NCBI GenBank assembly: GCA_038502055.1
Contig: JAXRKN010000023.1
Span: forward strand, 372,001 to 436,000
Source of the DNA: Tanytarsus gracilentus
Taxonomy: Eukaryota > Arthropoda > Insecta > Diptera > Chironomidae
Direction of reading: 5' to 3'
DNA length: 64,000 nt
Every line of letters starts with the position of its first letter. The first letter of the stretch is position 1. Below the pieces are notes generated by a model, which worked only from the letters and a program-made list of their open reading frames with translations, searched no databases and was not told the origin of the DNA. The translations under genes were made by a program, and so were the position numbers. This document shows positions 1 to 11,492 of this stretch, in pieces.

Positions 1-1198
1 GAATGAAAATTTTCGATGTGGATTAAAAGTTTGACCTAGATCTAGATATAAATTTGAGGGAAAAAATTTCAAAAATTGATAAAAATGATTCAATTAAGAA
101 AATCCTCATAAATTTCCTTATTAAACTGACAAATGACAATTGAAACATTTTTTTGATTTTAAATGATTTTAATTAAATTTTGTTCATACAATTCCGATTT
201 ATTTTATTACATCGCTTAAACATTTAAAAGAAATTAATTTTATAAAATAACCTAATAGAAAAAAATGTTCTGGATGCTCATAAATTGTAGTCACACTATG
301 TAAAGTTCAATTCAGAGTGTAAATTATTACGGCTATTAAAATCAATTAAACATTTATCAATTTTAAAATGATCCTCATATAGATCGAAGCGCAGCAGCAG
401 CAAGTTTTCAAAATTTAATAAAATTTTCTTAATCAAATTAAATAATTAAGGAGAAGTGATATGTTTTTTAACGCCTATAGCTAAATGTTTACATATTGGC
501 CGATGAATGAAACGATTGAGAGTTGATATTTTTTATGACATCATCGATTTAGTCACACATGGTAGCGTAATCTCAATTGGGCCCTCTTTTCGTCTGGCAC
601 TCTATTCAATTTAGAGAAAAAAATTAATTGGGCTTGATTTTATTGCCAACAAATTACGCTATTCTACTAGCATTTATGTATAGCCAAAGATAAGCATGAA
701 CCCAAAATATTTCCCTGCGCTCTGATCGAAAACATTAAATTTTACTAAACAAACAAACCTTTAAAATTTGTGTTAATAGCTGTTTAATTTGATGCAACAC
801 TTTTAAATTGTCAATGCATTTTTCATAGGGTTTTAACCGACTGCAGTCGACTGGAAAAAATTTAATTGTCTAAAAATAATATTTTGATATTTTAAAACTC
901 GAAAACTTCAATAAATTTTAGATTATTATCATTTTTTGGTCGAGTTCAATTTAATTCAAACGCGACTAAATCAATTTAGAAAATTGTCATCTTATTAACT
1001 CTAAAAGAAATTTAAACCAATTTTTATTTGTCAAATCACTTCATTAAGGTATAAGAATGGAAAACGTATAAACATAACCACAATAGAGATCAACGAATGT
1101 ATCGGATTTTTTAAGCGTTTTCACATCTGCAATGAGGAGGTTTGATTGACAAAAAATAAAATTTATGACACAAAATACTAAAATTTGAATTTAAATAG
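1..1198. other. non-coding, probably an ADAMTS intron
   Basis: No exon with coding character is visible on either strand. The sequence is AT-rich with many stops. Because the first recognisable ADAMTS exon (1199) begins in the middle of the protein, this stretch is probably intron of that gene; the protease-domain exons would lie to the left of the window. Confidence 0.5.
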
Positions 1199-4100
1199 GA
1201 TTGTCCGCAAAGTTCGATAGATTTTCGGGCGCAACAATGCAGCGAGTTCAATGATCACACCTTTAAAAATCAAACTTATGAATGGGAACCGTATGTCAAA
1301 GGTAAAAATATTATATTATAAAGTGATTTAATTCTGAAATTATGCAAATTAAATGTTTTAGAAGACGCAGAGTGCGAACTCAACTGCAGGCCGAAGAATC
1401 AAAAATACTTTGCAAGGTTGAAAGAACACGTGATTGATGGAACATCGTGCAGCAAAGATCCAAAAACTCACACAGACTACGAGTATGCTGTTTGCGTTGA
1501 AGGAAAGTGTAAGGTGAGAATTCGAAATGATTTTAATTCTTTCAAGGGATATTAAACTTGAATTTTGGTTTAATTTTTTGAAATAAAACTTTAAGAACAA
1601 CTTATATTTTTATTTCTTAAAAGAATTTCAAAATTAAAGTTCAATTACAAGTTAGATTCAGGTTCAAATACTAATTCCAATCAATGACGAATTTAACCTA
1701 ACCATAAAATTCATTCATATTTTTTAATAAAATTCTTTTGCACATGATTTTTTAATTTAAACTATCACGTTTCAAAAAATTAAACATGTCAAATTATCAC
1801 ATTGTAATTGTGATGGGAAAATGAATGAGCAAAAAAACTCTTACATCCGAATCTCCCGTTGTGCGCATTGCAATCATATAATTTTCATTAAGTCTTGCAA
1901 ACATGATTGAGAAATGAAACACTTTTTAAATTAAATTAATTTCTTCTTTTTTTGTGGTGATCATATTTTCAGTATATTATACATTTTTTTTATTAAAAAG
2001 AGTATTTTCATGTGATACGACAAGTGATTGAAATTTTATAGCCACTTTTGCAATAAGTTATTATTTCATTTAATTATGAAGCATTTGATCTGTGACCACA
2101 GAAAAATATAAATTCTTTTTATCTTAAATGTATAATAAAATTTTCGTCTGTCGGAACTCTATGGTGCGCGCGTTGCGTTGCTCGAAAATTTATGCATAGT
2201 ATTAATGAAAATAATAAAATTAAAAATAAGACTCAAAGACAAACAGTTATTAAAAGTGGAAAAAAAGCCAAGTGTGTTATTATGGCTACTTTTAAAATCG
2301 GAAACTCAAAAGTGATTGTTCTAAAAGGGAGCGCAAATTATGACGATTGGTGCTACTTCGTCAGAATTGCGTTTGCCCACGAGGATCTCGAGAACTGCTT
2401 ATTACCCTCGGGGGACAAAGAAGTAGAAAAAGACGCGAAAAAGCTAAAGAAAGCCTTACTCTACATCAAAGGAGGCGTCGAAGCTTCACTGATTTCGCAA
2501 GTGCAAAATTGCAAATCAGCGTATGAAGCATGGATTCATCTAGAGAAATTATATGATGACCATGGACTACTTCGCACAACAAATTTGTATGAAAGATTTG
2601 GAAATCTAAAATTGGTGGACTGTAAACTGTTCCTAATATGCGATCAATTGGTCTATTATTCACCAGTCCTTAATCTCTCCAGCAAAATTTTGTGGGCTCA
2701 CACCAGATTACAAGTCACTGATCATCATGGTTCATCGGCGGTAAAATGCATCGAAATCTGCAAAAACTCATTCAGCCGATCAAGTCAGCAATGGTCACAA
2801 CATCGATTAAAAATCTAACTCGTATTCACGAATCATAATAGCAGAATCATCTATTTTTTACTGTAGTCAATTAAAATTCAGCATGTTTCCCTTAAAATAG
2901 TTGTTTTGTATTGTGGAGGTTAAAAGTGGTGGGTAGTAAATGATTGTTCGGTTTGTTTGTTAAAATTTGATTTGTTTGTTGTCTTGACGAAAGAAATTTA
3001 AAAAGAAGTATCAACAAAATAATGTTTAGAAATGAAATTTTATTTTGGTAAAATGTATTTTAATATTAAGGAAGTGTGTCGTATGTATTAGTACGTTCAA
3101 ATGTAATAATAAAATTCATTCAGTCTTGTCGGAACTCTACAATAAAAACAATCAGACATTGGCGAACATATGCTTCGATAATTGAAATTGTTTTTTGGAG
3201 TTTTTTTCTTGTTGCTGCATAAGTGGAAAAATTGTTATTTTTTTACTGAAAAAAACAAAATTTATTTTGATTCTGACGCGAGAACTACGGTAAGGACGGA
3301 AGCTGTGCTGGACAGGGTCGAAAGATACCTGAGATATCACCTTGTAAAATACCAATAATATTGTTAGACAAGTCTAAATTACACGTTTAAAAAATGTAAA
3401 TGTTTAAAATTAATTCTAAGTAAAAATATATTTAAAAATGTCATAAAGATTTAACATATAAAAAATAAGAAGAAATTAACCACTTTCGAACCCTATCTTA
3501 CCTCTACATAGAGAAAGCATGCACTTGATATTCATATTTTCCTCTAATTATAAGAATTCAAATATGTTTGTGAATGCCCTCAATTGAGATTTGGTTTGGA
3601 TAGGCGTCTGGCATTCTGCAAAATGCGGCGTTTTTAAAAAAGACTAAAAAAACAATAAAAAGGTTTCATGTGTACACACTTATGACTCATTTTTGTTGAT
3701 CTTGTGCCACGATGATGAATGAAAATTTAGTTGTGCATTTTTGAGCTCCACTAGAAAATCATAAGCGTGTGATTATGCAAACACTAAAATTTAATCTTTA
3801 TCAAATTAGTGGAAGTTTTGTAAATATTTAATATCAATCAATCCAATACTGATTTTCTCCTCTCTGAGAAAACCATAAAAAGATTATGCAAATTATTATT
3901 TTGTTTCAAACTTGAAATGCTTAAATTTCTTAAGAAAAATAGCTAAAAAAATTTATAGCTCGCAAAGCCATAAAAAATATATGTAAATTGAACTTTTTAC
4001 GACTTTTTCATTTAATGGCAATCTGTAATTGCAAAACAATGCAAATTGTCTCAAGAACTTGATTGAGAGGGAAGAAAATCCACCCAAGTTCCCTTTAAAG

Positions 4101-7100
4101 TCTGATCGCTTTTCATAGTCAATTTAAAATCTCCAAATTAAGACCGCTAATTACTGAGTTGACACATGTACAATGGCAAATATTAAATTTCAATCATAAT
4201 CATATGCATCAAACAGAGTTTATGAAACGATCTCTCTTGTAGATCTTTTCTCTTTTCATGCTTGCGCCTATCTTCGTTCTTTTTCTTCTTTCAAGCCCGA
4301 AAATAAACTCGGCAAATTTTTCCCCATCGACTCTCTTCATAATGATGAACATTTTCATCATTTTACGTATATATGATATCTCTCAGTTGTGTCTCGAGAC
4401 TCGAATAAATCGGTTGAATCTCCACATCGCGGTGAAAAAAGTAATATATCGGAAGTGAATTGAAATCTATATAAGTAAATTCCATAATAAAAGAATATTA
4501 TTGCGGAACTGAAAATGTTATCAATAATTTAGTGAAATTGACCGTTGGAAATTTGAATTTATAAATTATTATTTGTCAAAATTTAATTTTTAATTTTTGA
4601 AAGTTGAAACGTTGAAGTAATTACTTTAATTTGAAGAAGTTAATTTTATCATTTCAAATTTATTACATGAAGAAAAATCTCGTTATTTTTAAACGAATAA
4701 TAATATATCAAATAAAATTGTTACATTTAAAAATTTTATGGAGATTTTATTCTTCAATTTATAAAATTTCAATAAAAATCGGAAAATTCTCGCATCATAA
4801 AATTACATAAGCAAATATTTTTGAATGTCAATCTCGCAATATTTTATAAAACTTCAGTCTTAAGTGACTCAAGCACATTTTTTGCTCAATATTTGAGATT
4901 TTTGCGAAGAAAATTAATCCTAGCTTTGTTTAGATTTTCCAATCGTAAATTTTATCTAATTTATGTTAAAAACATTTCATATAAAAATTTTAATGTATGA
5001 CTGCTTTCAACACTGTGTACGAAGTTTATTTTTTGTCCTAATTTTTATCAGAGGTAAAATGTTTTCAGGAAATTTAAAGAGAAAGTGAAAATTAAGTCAT
5101 ACAAATCAACTTATATCAAAATATTTGAGATGAGAACTTAATGCAACACTAAACAATCTAAAAATTACTAAACGGACGTTACTCCGTATAAAAAATTTTA
5201 ACTATCTGAATCAGAGATAAGATAAAAAATGGAAAGACAATTTAAGTGTTTAGTTTTTCTTATTCTGGTAAGGCATAAGTTGTATATGAACTATTTCTCT
5301 ATCGCAATGCGTAGTTTGATAATTTTTAAAATTTTAATAATTTTTTTCTCAGGCTGTTTTCAGTAACGGCGCAATATCAGGATCTTTCATAAATTCAGGA
5401 AATGTTCGTTGTGGAAATTCAATCTGCAAACCAATAAGTGGAATATTTGCTAAAAATCCTCTCGCTAACGGATACATTCATGTCGCAACAATACCAACAG
5501 GTAGAGCAACATCATAAGTTGCATTTCACAAAAACATTAGATATTTAAAGGAGGTTTTCTTAATTATTAATTCATTAATTTTATTCAACAATCCCAACAG
5601 GAGCTTCCAATATCACAATCACTGAGCTTGAAAACAGCATAAATCTTATAGGTTAGAAATTATTCACTACACACTTGACTTCAATTAGTAACAACATAAA
5701 TTTTTATACAGCACTAAAATCAGCGGAATCAAAATTTATTATCAATGGCAACTATACGGCATCGCCGAGTGGAACATATGAAGTTTCAGGAACTACTTTG
5801 AGATATCATAAATTGGATGGAAATGTAAATGCTCAACATAAGAGAACTGACGGTGTCACTGAGTGGATTACTATCCTGGGTCCTCTTTTAGAGCCGGTGC
5901 ACTTAATGGTATTTTCATGAAAGATCATAAAACCTATAAAATTTAATTTATAAAATGTTCAATAGGTTCTATCTCAAGAAACTAACCCAGGGGTCAAGTA
6001 TGAATATTTATTGCCAACTCCCCTCGTAAGCTCTGATGAGTCATCTGACACTGATTATTTTTCGTCGGGTGAAGACAACATACCCATCAACTCAAAACTT
6101 AAAGCTGCCAATTCAAAAAATGTTGCCACAGGAAGTAAGAAGAGGAGAAAATTAACATGGAGAGTCATTGGATTTACACAGTGTAGCAAAACTTGCGGTG
6201 GAGGTAATTTAAAAATTTAAATTACGTTAATTAAAAATATTTTCTCATTCAAATAATTATTTCAAATTTAAAAGGAACCCAACAGCCGATAATCCGTTGT
6301 ACACGTGGTGAAAATTCAAAAGCATATTCACCGAAGAAATGTGCTCACATTGCGAAGCCAAATGTGAATGAAAATTTAATGAAATGCAACAGTCAACCAT
6401 GCCCCGCTTACTGGAAACTGGGTAAAATTTTAAATAATTAATTTTTTTTATTTTAATCAATTTAATTAGGCGAATGGAGTACATGCGATTGTGGAGAAGA
6501 AGATGAAAAACTGAATAAAACAAGGGAAGTTAAATGTGTTCAAGAATTGATCAGTGGTGTCGTCATTCAAGTTAACTCAGGTGCATGCGATGTCAAACCG
6601 ATCCATTCACTACAGTGCGAGTGTGTCGTTAGAACCACCAAAGCTCCTCCTAAAGTAGAAGTGTATAAAAAAAATCCATCAATTCTTCAGCACACAAACA
6701 CGCAGAGTGATCAGAAAATTTATGGCAAGCAGAAACCTCAAAAGCCTTTAAAACATAAAAAGCATGGAATGTGGTTGACGTCTGATTGGTAAGTCATTAA
6801 TTTTGCGACATTCTTTAATTCAAATTTTATTTTTTAGGAGTGAGACATGCGTATGTGGACTCGGTCAACAATTTCGAACAATTTTCTGTGATCGAACACT
6901 TCCGAACAATGAGAGATGTGACATGCGACAGACACCAAACAAATATCGTGAATGTGAAATGCCAGATGATTGCGTTGGAGAGTGGTTTATAGGTTAAATT
7001 ATTTTAATTTCTTATCTTTCGAATATTAATGAGTGATTAAAATTTATCAGGACCATGGAGTCCATGCGAAGGTGACTGCTTTTCGAATACCACTAAAACT

Positions 7101-7732
7101 CGAACTGTTATTTGCATAAAAAATAATGGATTTGCGGAAGAAAATGATTGTGATTTGAAAAATAAACCAGCCACATTTGAGGATTGTAAATTTGAAGATA
7201 TGAAGGACTGCAGACCAAAATGGCATATCTCAGAGTGGTCGGAAGTAATATTTTAGAAAAACAATTTAAAACATAAAATATAAAAATATTTTTTCAGTGC
7301 TCGAAGCCATGTGGAAATGGTTTCCAAAAGAGAATCATAAAGTGTCTTGAAGTTGATCGAACTGAGACTGTCATGCGTGAATCAAAGAATTGCAAATACT
7401 CAGAGAGACCTCAAATTTTCAGATATTGCAATAGCCATGATTGTTCAGGTATGATGAACATGATTTTATTTTAAAAGATTCATAACCATTTCTTAAATTG
7501 ATAGAAAACACCACTGAGTATGATTCAAAAATCGATGTAATCCAAAATGATGATCCAAGCTGTCAAGATAAATTTTCAAACTGCAATATGGTTCACAAGT
7601 CTAAGGTGAATTATTAAAATTCTAATCAATTCTAGATAAATAATTTTATATTTTTTAAAGCTCTGTGGATACCATTACTATAATGAAAATTGTTGTCAAA
7701 CATGTCGAATGATTTCGAATGAATTGTATTAG
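1199..7732 (+). CDS. ADAMTS-family protein, 3' part (cysteine-rich, spacer, TSP1 repeats, PLAC)
   Basis: Secreted extracellular-matrix protease family. Exons seen: 1199-1301, 1362-1513, 5353-5500, 5601-5651, 5712-5908, 5966-6203, 6275-6421, 6470-6788, 6838-6992, 7051-7244, 7298-7448, 7505-7605, 7661-7732; all phases agree. The first two give the ADAMTS cysteine-rich domain (DFRAQQCSEFN, then YEWEPY, ending CVEGKCK). Exons 5353-5965 give the spacer (CKPISGIF, IHVATIPTGA). From 6160 follow about five thrombospondin type-1 repeats (CSKTCGGG, EWSTCDC, PWSPCEGD, CSKPCGNG). The last two exons give a PLAC domain (CQDKFSNCNMV, then LCGYHYYNENCCQTC). Known: PLAC ends several ADAMTS and ADAMTS-like proteins. 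The metalloprotease exons are outside the window, so catalytic activity cannot be judged. The intron 1514-5352 contains a retrotransposon remnant and a possible alternative first exon. Confidence 0.85.
2100..3140 (+). mobile_element. decayed Copia-type LTR retrotransposon (gag fragment)
   Basis: An open frame runs 2192-2818. Its part from the ATG at 2282 to about 2646 resembles Copia-type Gag (LKGSANYDDWCYFVRIAF and YEAWIHLEKLY, as in UBN2/DUF4219 domains); after that the similarity fades, and no protease, integrase or reverse transcriptase is seen. Two flanking sites share an AATAAA-type signal followed by TGTCGGAACTCTA (about 2120-2161 and 3098-3139), which look like the 3' ends of two LTRs. 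The first is followed by TGGTGCGCGCG, where a primer-binding site would lie. The element is a gag-only, presumably dead remnant inside the ADAMTS intron, in the same orientation as the gene. Confidence 0.65.
5229..5267 (+). other. possible alternative first exon with a signal peptide
   Basis: An ATG at 5229 opens 13 codons (MERQFKCLVFLIL) ending at a GTAAGG donor in phase 0, which joins exon 5353 in frame (AVFSNGAISG). The joined N-terminus looks like a secretion signal. Used as a start it would give a protease-free protein of 603 residues (spacer, TSP1, PLAC), an ADAMTS-like or papilin-like layout. It could also be a chance ORF. Confidence 0.35.
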
Positions 7733-7752
7733 CACAAACATAATTGAATTTT

Positions 7753-7982
7753 TCTAAAAATAAATTTTTATTTATGTACAGGGTTTTTTAAAATCCCTAA
7801 ATTTTATCATTTAATTTTTTTTTTTATTTAATTTTTATTGTTTATAAGTTTTTTCTTACAATTCATGTAGTTATAATGATGAAATATTAGAAATTTCTGA
7901 GAAATTCACTCTCCATTTTTTTCTCTGCTCTTCTCACTTCGGAGAGTAACTCTCTCAAAATATTTTCTTTATAATATGAAGA

Positions 7983-8018
<36 letters not shown>

Positions 8019-8459
8019 TTTATTTGTTTGTTATTTTTTGTCTATGCGCCTATAACTTATTAAGTAGGTATGTACGAAACTTTATTATCCTCACACTTTT
8101 ATTTATTATTGTATTTCGGGGGACAGCGCTTTACAATCACGTTTTCTCTAATGATTTGAAATATATTGTTTTTTTGATTAGTTGGAATGTATTATCTGTT
8201 CAGTAAACAAGATTAACTTTTTATAACTACAAAAAAATATTGAAAACAAAAACTTAAAAATTCAAAAAAAAAAAAACACTAACACACTAAATTCCGTAAA
8301 GTATTTTAACCCTTTAACCAACGCTGTGATTCCCAATTTCTCCTAATTATCTATTTTTATTTTCTTGTCTTTGTGCCTCCTGTGTGGTTCGTTGGAGTCC
8401 TCCTCTTGGTGTGGCCCCTATCGTCATCTAATCTAAAAATAAATTTTTATTTATGTACA
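7753..8459. repeat. 28-bp direct repeat flanking about 650 bp
   Basis: Positions 7753-7780 and 8432-8459 are identical over 28 nt (both contain AATAAATTTTTATTTATG). The intervening segment has no recognised coding sequence but includes the poly-T run and a less AT-rich right end (about 8320-8430). It may be an insertion with a long target duplication or a segmental duplication. Confidence 0.6.
7985..8016. repeat. poly-T tract (32 nt)
   Basis: Uninterrupted T run. It creates a false F-rich reading frame. Its length is likely variable or uncertain in the assembly. Confidence 0.9.
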
Positions 8460-10072
8460 TACGAGAATCTCGCTAAATTTTTATGACGTCGACTAAATTT
8501 AACAAAAAAATTATTGAAAATTTTGCGAAGTAACCTCGATTCCTCGGGAACAGCGAGGAATTTTAGACCGTTTTTAAATTTAAAATTTCAAATAAAATAT
8601 GAGTGTGTGTCGTCGTGAACGACGGAGGGCTAAATTAGATTGTGAGAGTAAGAGAGAAGGGAGAAAAATAAACCCGCGAGGATGCCTAGAAGTAAGGAAA
8701 CTTATAATTTTTAGGAGTTGAAATATAAAGAACTTCGAACGGTTAATGTTTAATTTAATTTAATTTAAAGTTTTCAAACTTTTTTAGAATAACACAAAAT
8801 TTTGTTCATAAACACGTTCGAAGAGGATCAATTACGTAATAGCTTTCAAATTATAAGATTTTTTGTAGAATTTCAACTTTGCAATTTTTTTTAATCATCA
8901 AACAAGAATGAATTAATTCTTTTTGTGAATTAACTAATAGCAAAATAGAAAATAAAATTATAATTTATAATTAACAAAAATTTAAATGCATTTTCTTATT
9001 TTCAGGATACATAAATTATTATTTTTAAATCCATAAACTCTAAAATAATGTGAATCAATTAAAATCAATGGTAAATTTTTTAACGCTCTCAACGGAAATT
9101 TCAAACGGCTTTCGTGATCGCTATTTTGGGTTGGAGTCTTTGAATTTTTAATTTTTTTTTAATTCAACATAAATTTATATTTTGAAGACTAATTACTTCT
9201 TCAAAATCATATTTAAAATCAGAAGTAAAAAATAAAGTATTAAAACGGTAAAATACTTAAAAATAAATCTCAAGTATTCGATTTGAACTTTATTAACGTT
9301 CATAAAAAATTTAAACTTTCAATTGTGAAAAGAAGAAGAGTTGCCGATAAATACAAATTAAAAAGTTAATATTTTCAACATTCAAAGAATTTTTGAGAGT
9401 CTGTAGTGAATTTAAAGTAAAGTTAAACTGTAAGTAAAGTGGAAAAACATGCAGTTAATAGTAGAAAAATTTAACTTCCATAGCTAATTGACAAAAACAT
9501 AATTTTTCATTTGAGCTTTGGTTTTTTTTCATAAACGAGTTTTTTTGTGAATGTAGTCGGCGACGTTGCACAACGTGTAATTTTTTTGGATATCTCCTCT
9601 AATCACCATTCGAAAATAAATAATTATCTATAGCATATATGCGTGAGATTAGTTAGTTTAATTACAATAGATAACAAACTCGTACGTATTAAAAAGGTAG
9701 TTGACCTTAATAAGGTTTAGACACCTTTTAAAATCACGGTTGTTAATTCATCATCACCAAATTTGTCTAGGTAGCGATGTTGTGGCTTGCAACACACTTG
9801 CTGGACACATCATCAATTCATGAGCAAACGAAATTTCATTAATTGCATTCGCAGCAAATTTAAATATTTCGATTTTTTATAATTATTACTTTTTACTCAT
9901 CAATTTAAGTCATTTACTTGCTTATCTCATCGACAATCGACTTTCCGTGCTTATCTAACAATTTTTTAATTAGCAACTTCAGACTGCATCAAAGTTATCT
10001 ACCATCATACTCATTCTCTCTTTTAATAGAGTAATTCATCTCGGTATACTTGTAACATTTCAATAATAAGTC

Positions 10073-11037
10073 ATGGCATCGACGAATAAACAAAATAAAC
10101 AGAAACAACCGAAGCAACCACAACCAGGGAAAAAGGTAAGCTTATCTAGCTATAATCCATTCAATACTAACCCCCTGCATGTCGGTGAATTTAACTTCTT
10201 TTTATGCCGATAAATTGAACTTTCTCAACTTGTTTTTAGGAAACTCCAAGTACTAAAATGCCTGATAAAAAGCAAAAGAAGCAGAAGAAAACCGAAGGAG
10301 GCTCTCGATCATGTTGTCCCTGGTTCTTCGGATCCGTGCTGCTTTTCGGATCAATTGCAAGTCTTATCGCTTACGATACCCACGTTCTCAACGGTGGCGT
10401 GTTTGAAAAATCATCAGTTGGTCAGCTCTTGAAGCAAACCGGTAGGTTGAAGAGGTCATTGGCACTCAACATAGATTTCTTATTTTTTTTCTACTTTTAG
10501 GCGCACTCCCTCATGTCGAGAACGCATGGTTTGTATCGTTGAAGTATGGTGCACGTGGCTACAAGTGGGCTGAAATTAACGCGCCAACAGCATATGAGAA
10601 ATCGAAAACATTCCTACAACCCTATGGTGAATTTGCCAAAGATCTTGGAATCACCCTTTTCAATACTGGCTTAAAAGGATGGGAGTTTACAAAGACTTTT
10701 GCAGCCGAGAAAACACCACTCGCTCTCGAATTCATTGACAAGTATGTGCCTGGCTTTGGTCAGAAGATTAGCGATATTACTTCAAATACGTATAAGGGAT
10801 TGTGTAGTATTTTATGCAATGGATGGCGACAATCTGTCGACTTTTTCAAAACTAATGTATTTGTGTAAGTTAATTAATATATTTTAAATTTTTTATGATG
10901 TTAAAGTTTATTTAATTTTTAGGGGTCGCCTCTCACCGGAGAACTTAGGAAAAGCTTTAAATACAACTTCAGAGCAAGTTTTTAACGCCTGCCGCTGGTT
11001 TCATGAAAAGATTGATTTCTATGCTAAAACTCAGTAG
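10073..11037 (+). CDS. small single-pass membrane protein, family not recognised
   Basis: Four exons: 10073-10135, 10240-10441, 10501-10864 and 10923-11037, phases consistent, 247 residues. The N-terminus is very basic and Gln/Lys-rich (KQNKQKQPKQPQPGKK, then KKQKKQKKTEGG), followed by one hydrophobic segment (WFFGSVLLFGSIASLIAYD, about residues 46-64). The rest is an amphipathic helical region with repeated aromatic and charged residues (ARGYKWAEI, PLALEFIDKYVPGFG). There is no signal peptide, so the basic N-terminus probably faces the cytosol with the C-terminal part in the lumen of the ER or outside. The HVLNGGVFEKSSVGQLL stretch faintly recalls the C-terminal part of TMEM214-type proteins, but I cannot confirm this. 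The start is the first ATG, with no other in-frame ATG upstream in the exon. Confidence 0.75.
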
Positions 11038-11492
11038 TTTTCTCATCACTACCGAGTGAAAGCAAAGATCTTTTTTTAAGTATGATATATATCCGAAATT
11101 TTTGCCACCATCAGAAAGAGAAAAGTTTAATCTTTATGTTTTTCTTAAAAATATCTTCTCAAATTGAAAAAATACCCTCCTTCAAAATTGTTTCTAAAAA
11201 TTATGTGCGTTTGACATTGCATTGAGAGATTAGACTTAAATATGTTTTTCCTTAATTTTTTCATTGATATTTCATAAATTTTTCTTTTTAATATCCTCTT
11301 TTTTCAACAATAGCCATCATAAACTACTCATTTTTCCAATCTTTGTAATAAGTATGAAAATTTAAATAAAGTAAAGTTTTTTTCACGGTAGCTGAAAAAA
11401 AAGGTGTAAAAGAAGTAGACGAATAAAAATAAATGTTCACTCATTTCCTTTTTAAACGAAAATTTTAGAATTGTTTAATTTATTTATAATTT

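Larger units (their letters stand above)
7733..10072. other. intergenic region
   Basis: No gene seen. It holds a 28-bp direct repeat (7753-7780 and 8432-8459), a run of 32 T at 7985-8016, and 5'-flanking sequence of the gene at 10073. The first repeat copy carries AATAAA shortly after the ADAMTS stop, so it is probably that gene's poly(A) region. Confidence 0.5.

Noticed and set aside
7976..8206. ORF with a Phe run at the poly-T tract
   Set aside because: It exists only because of 32 T in a row and has no other protein-like features.
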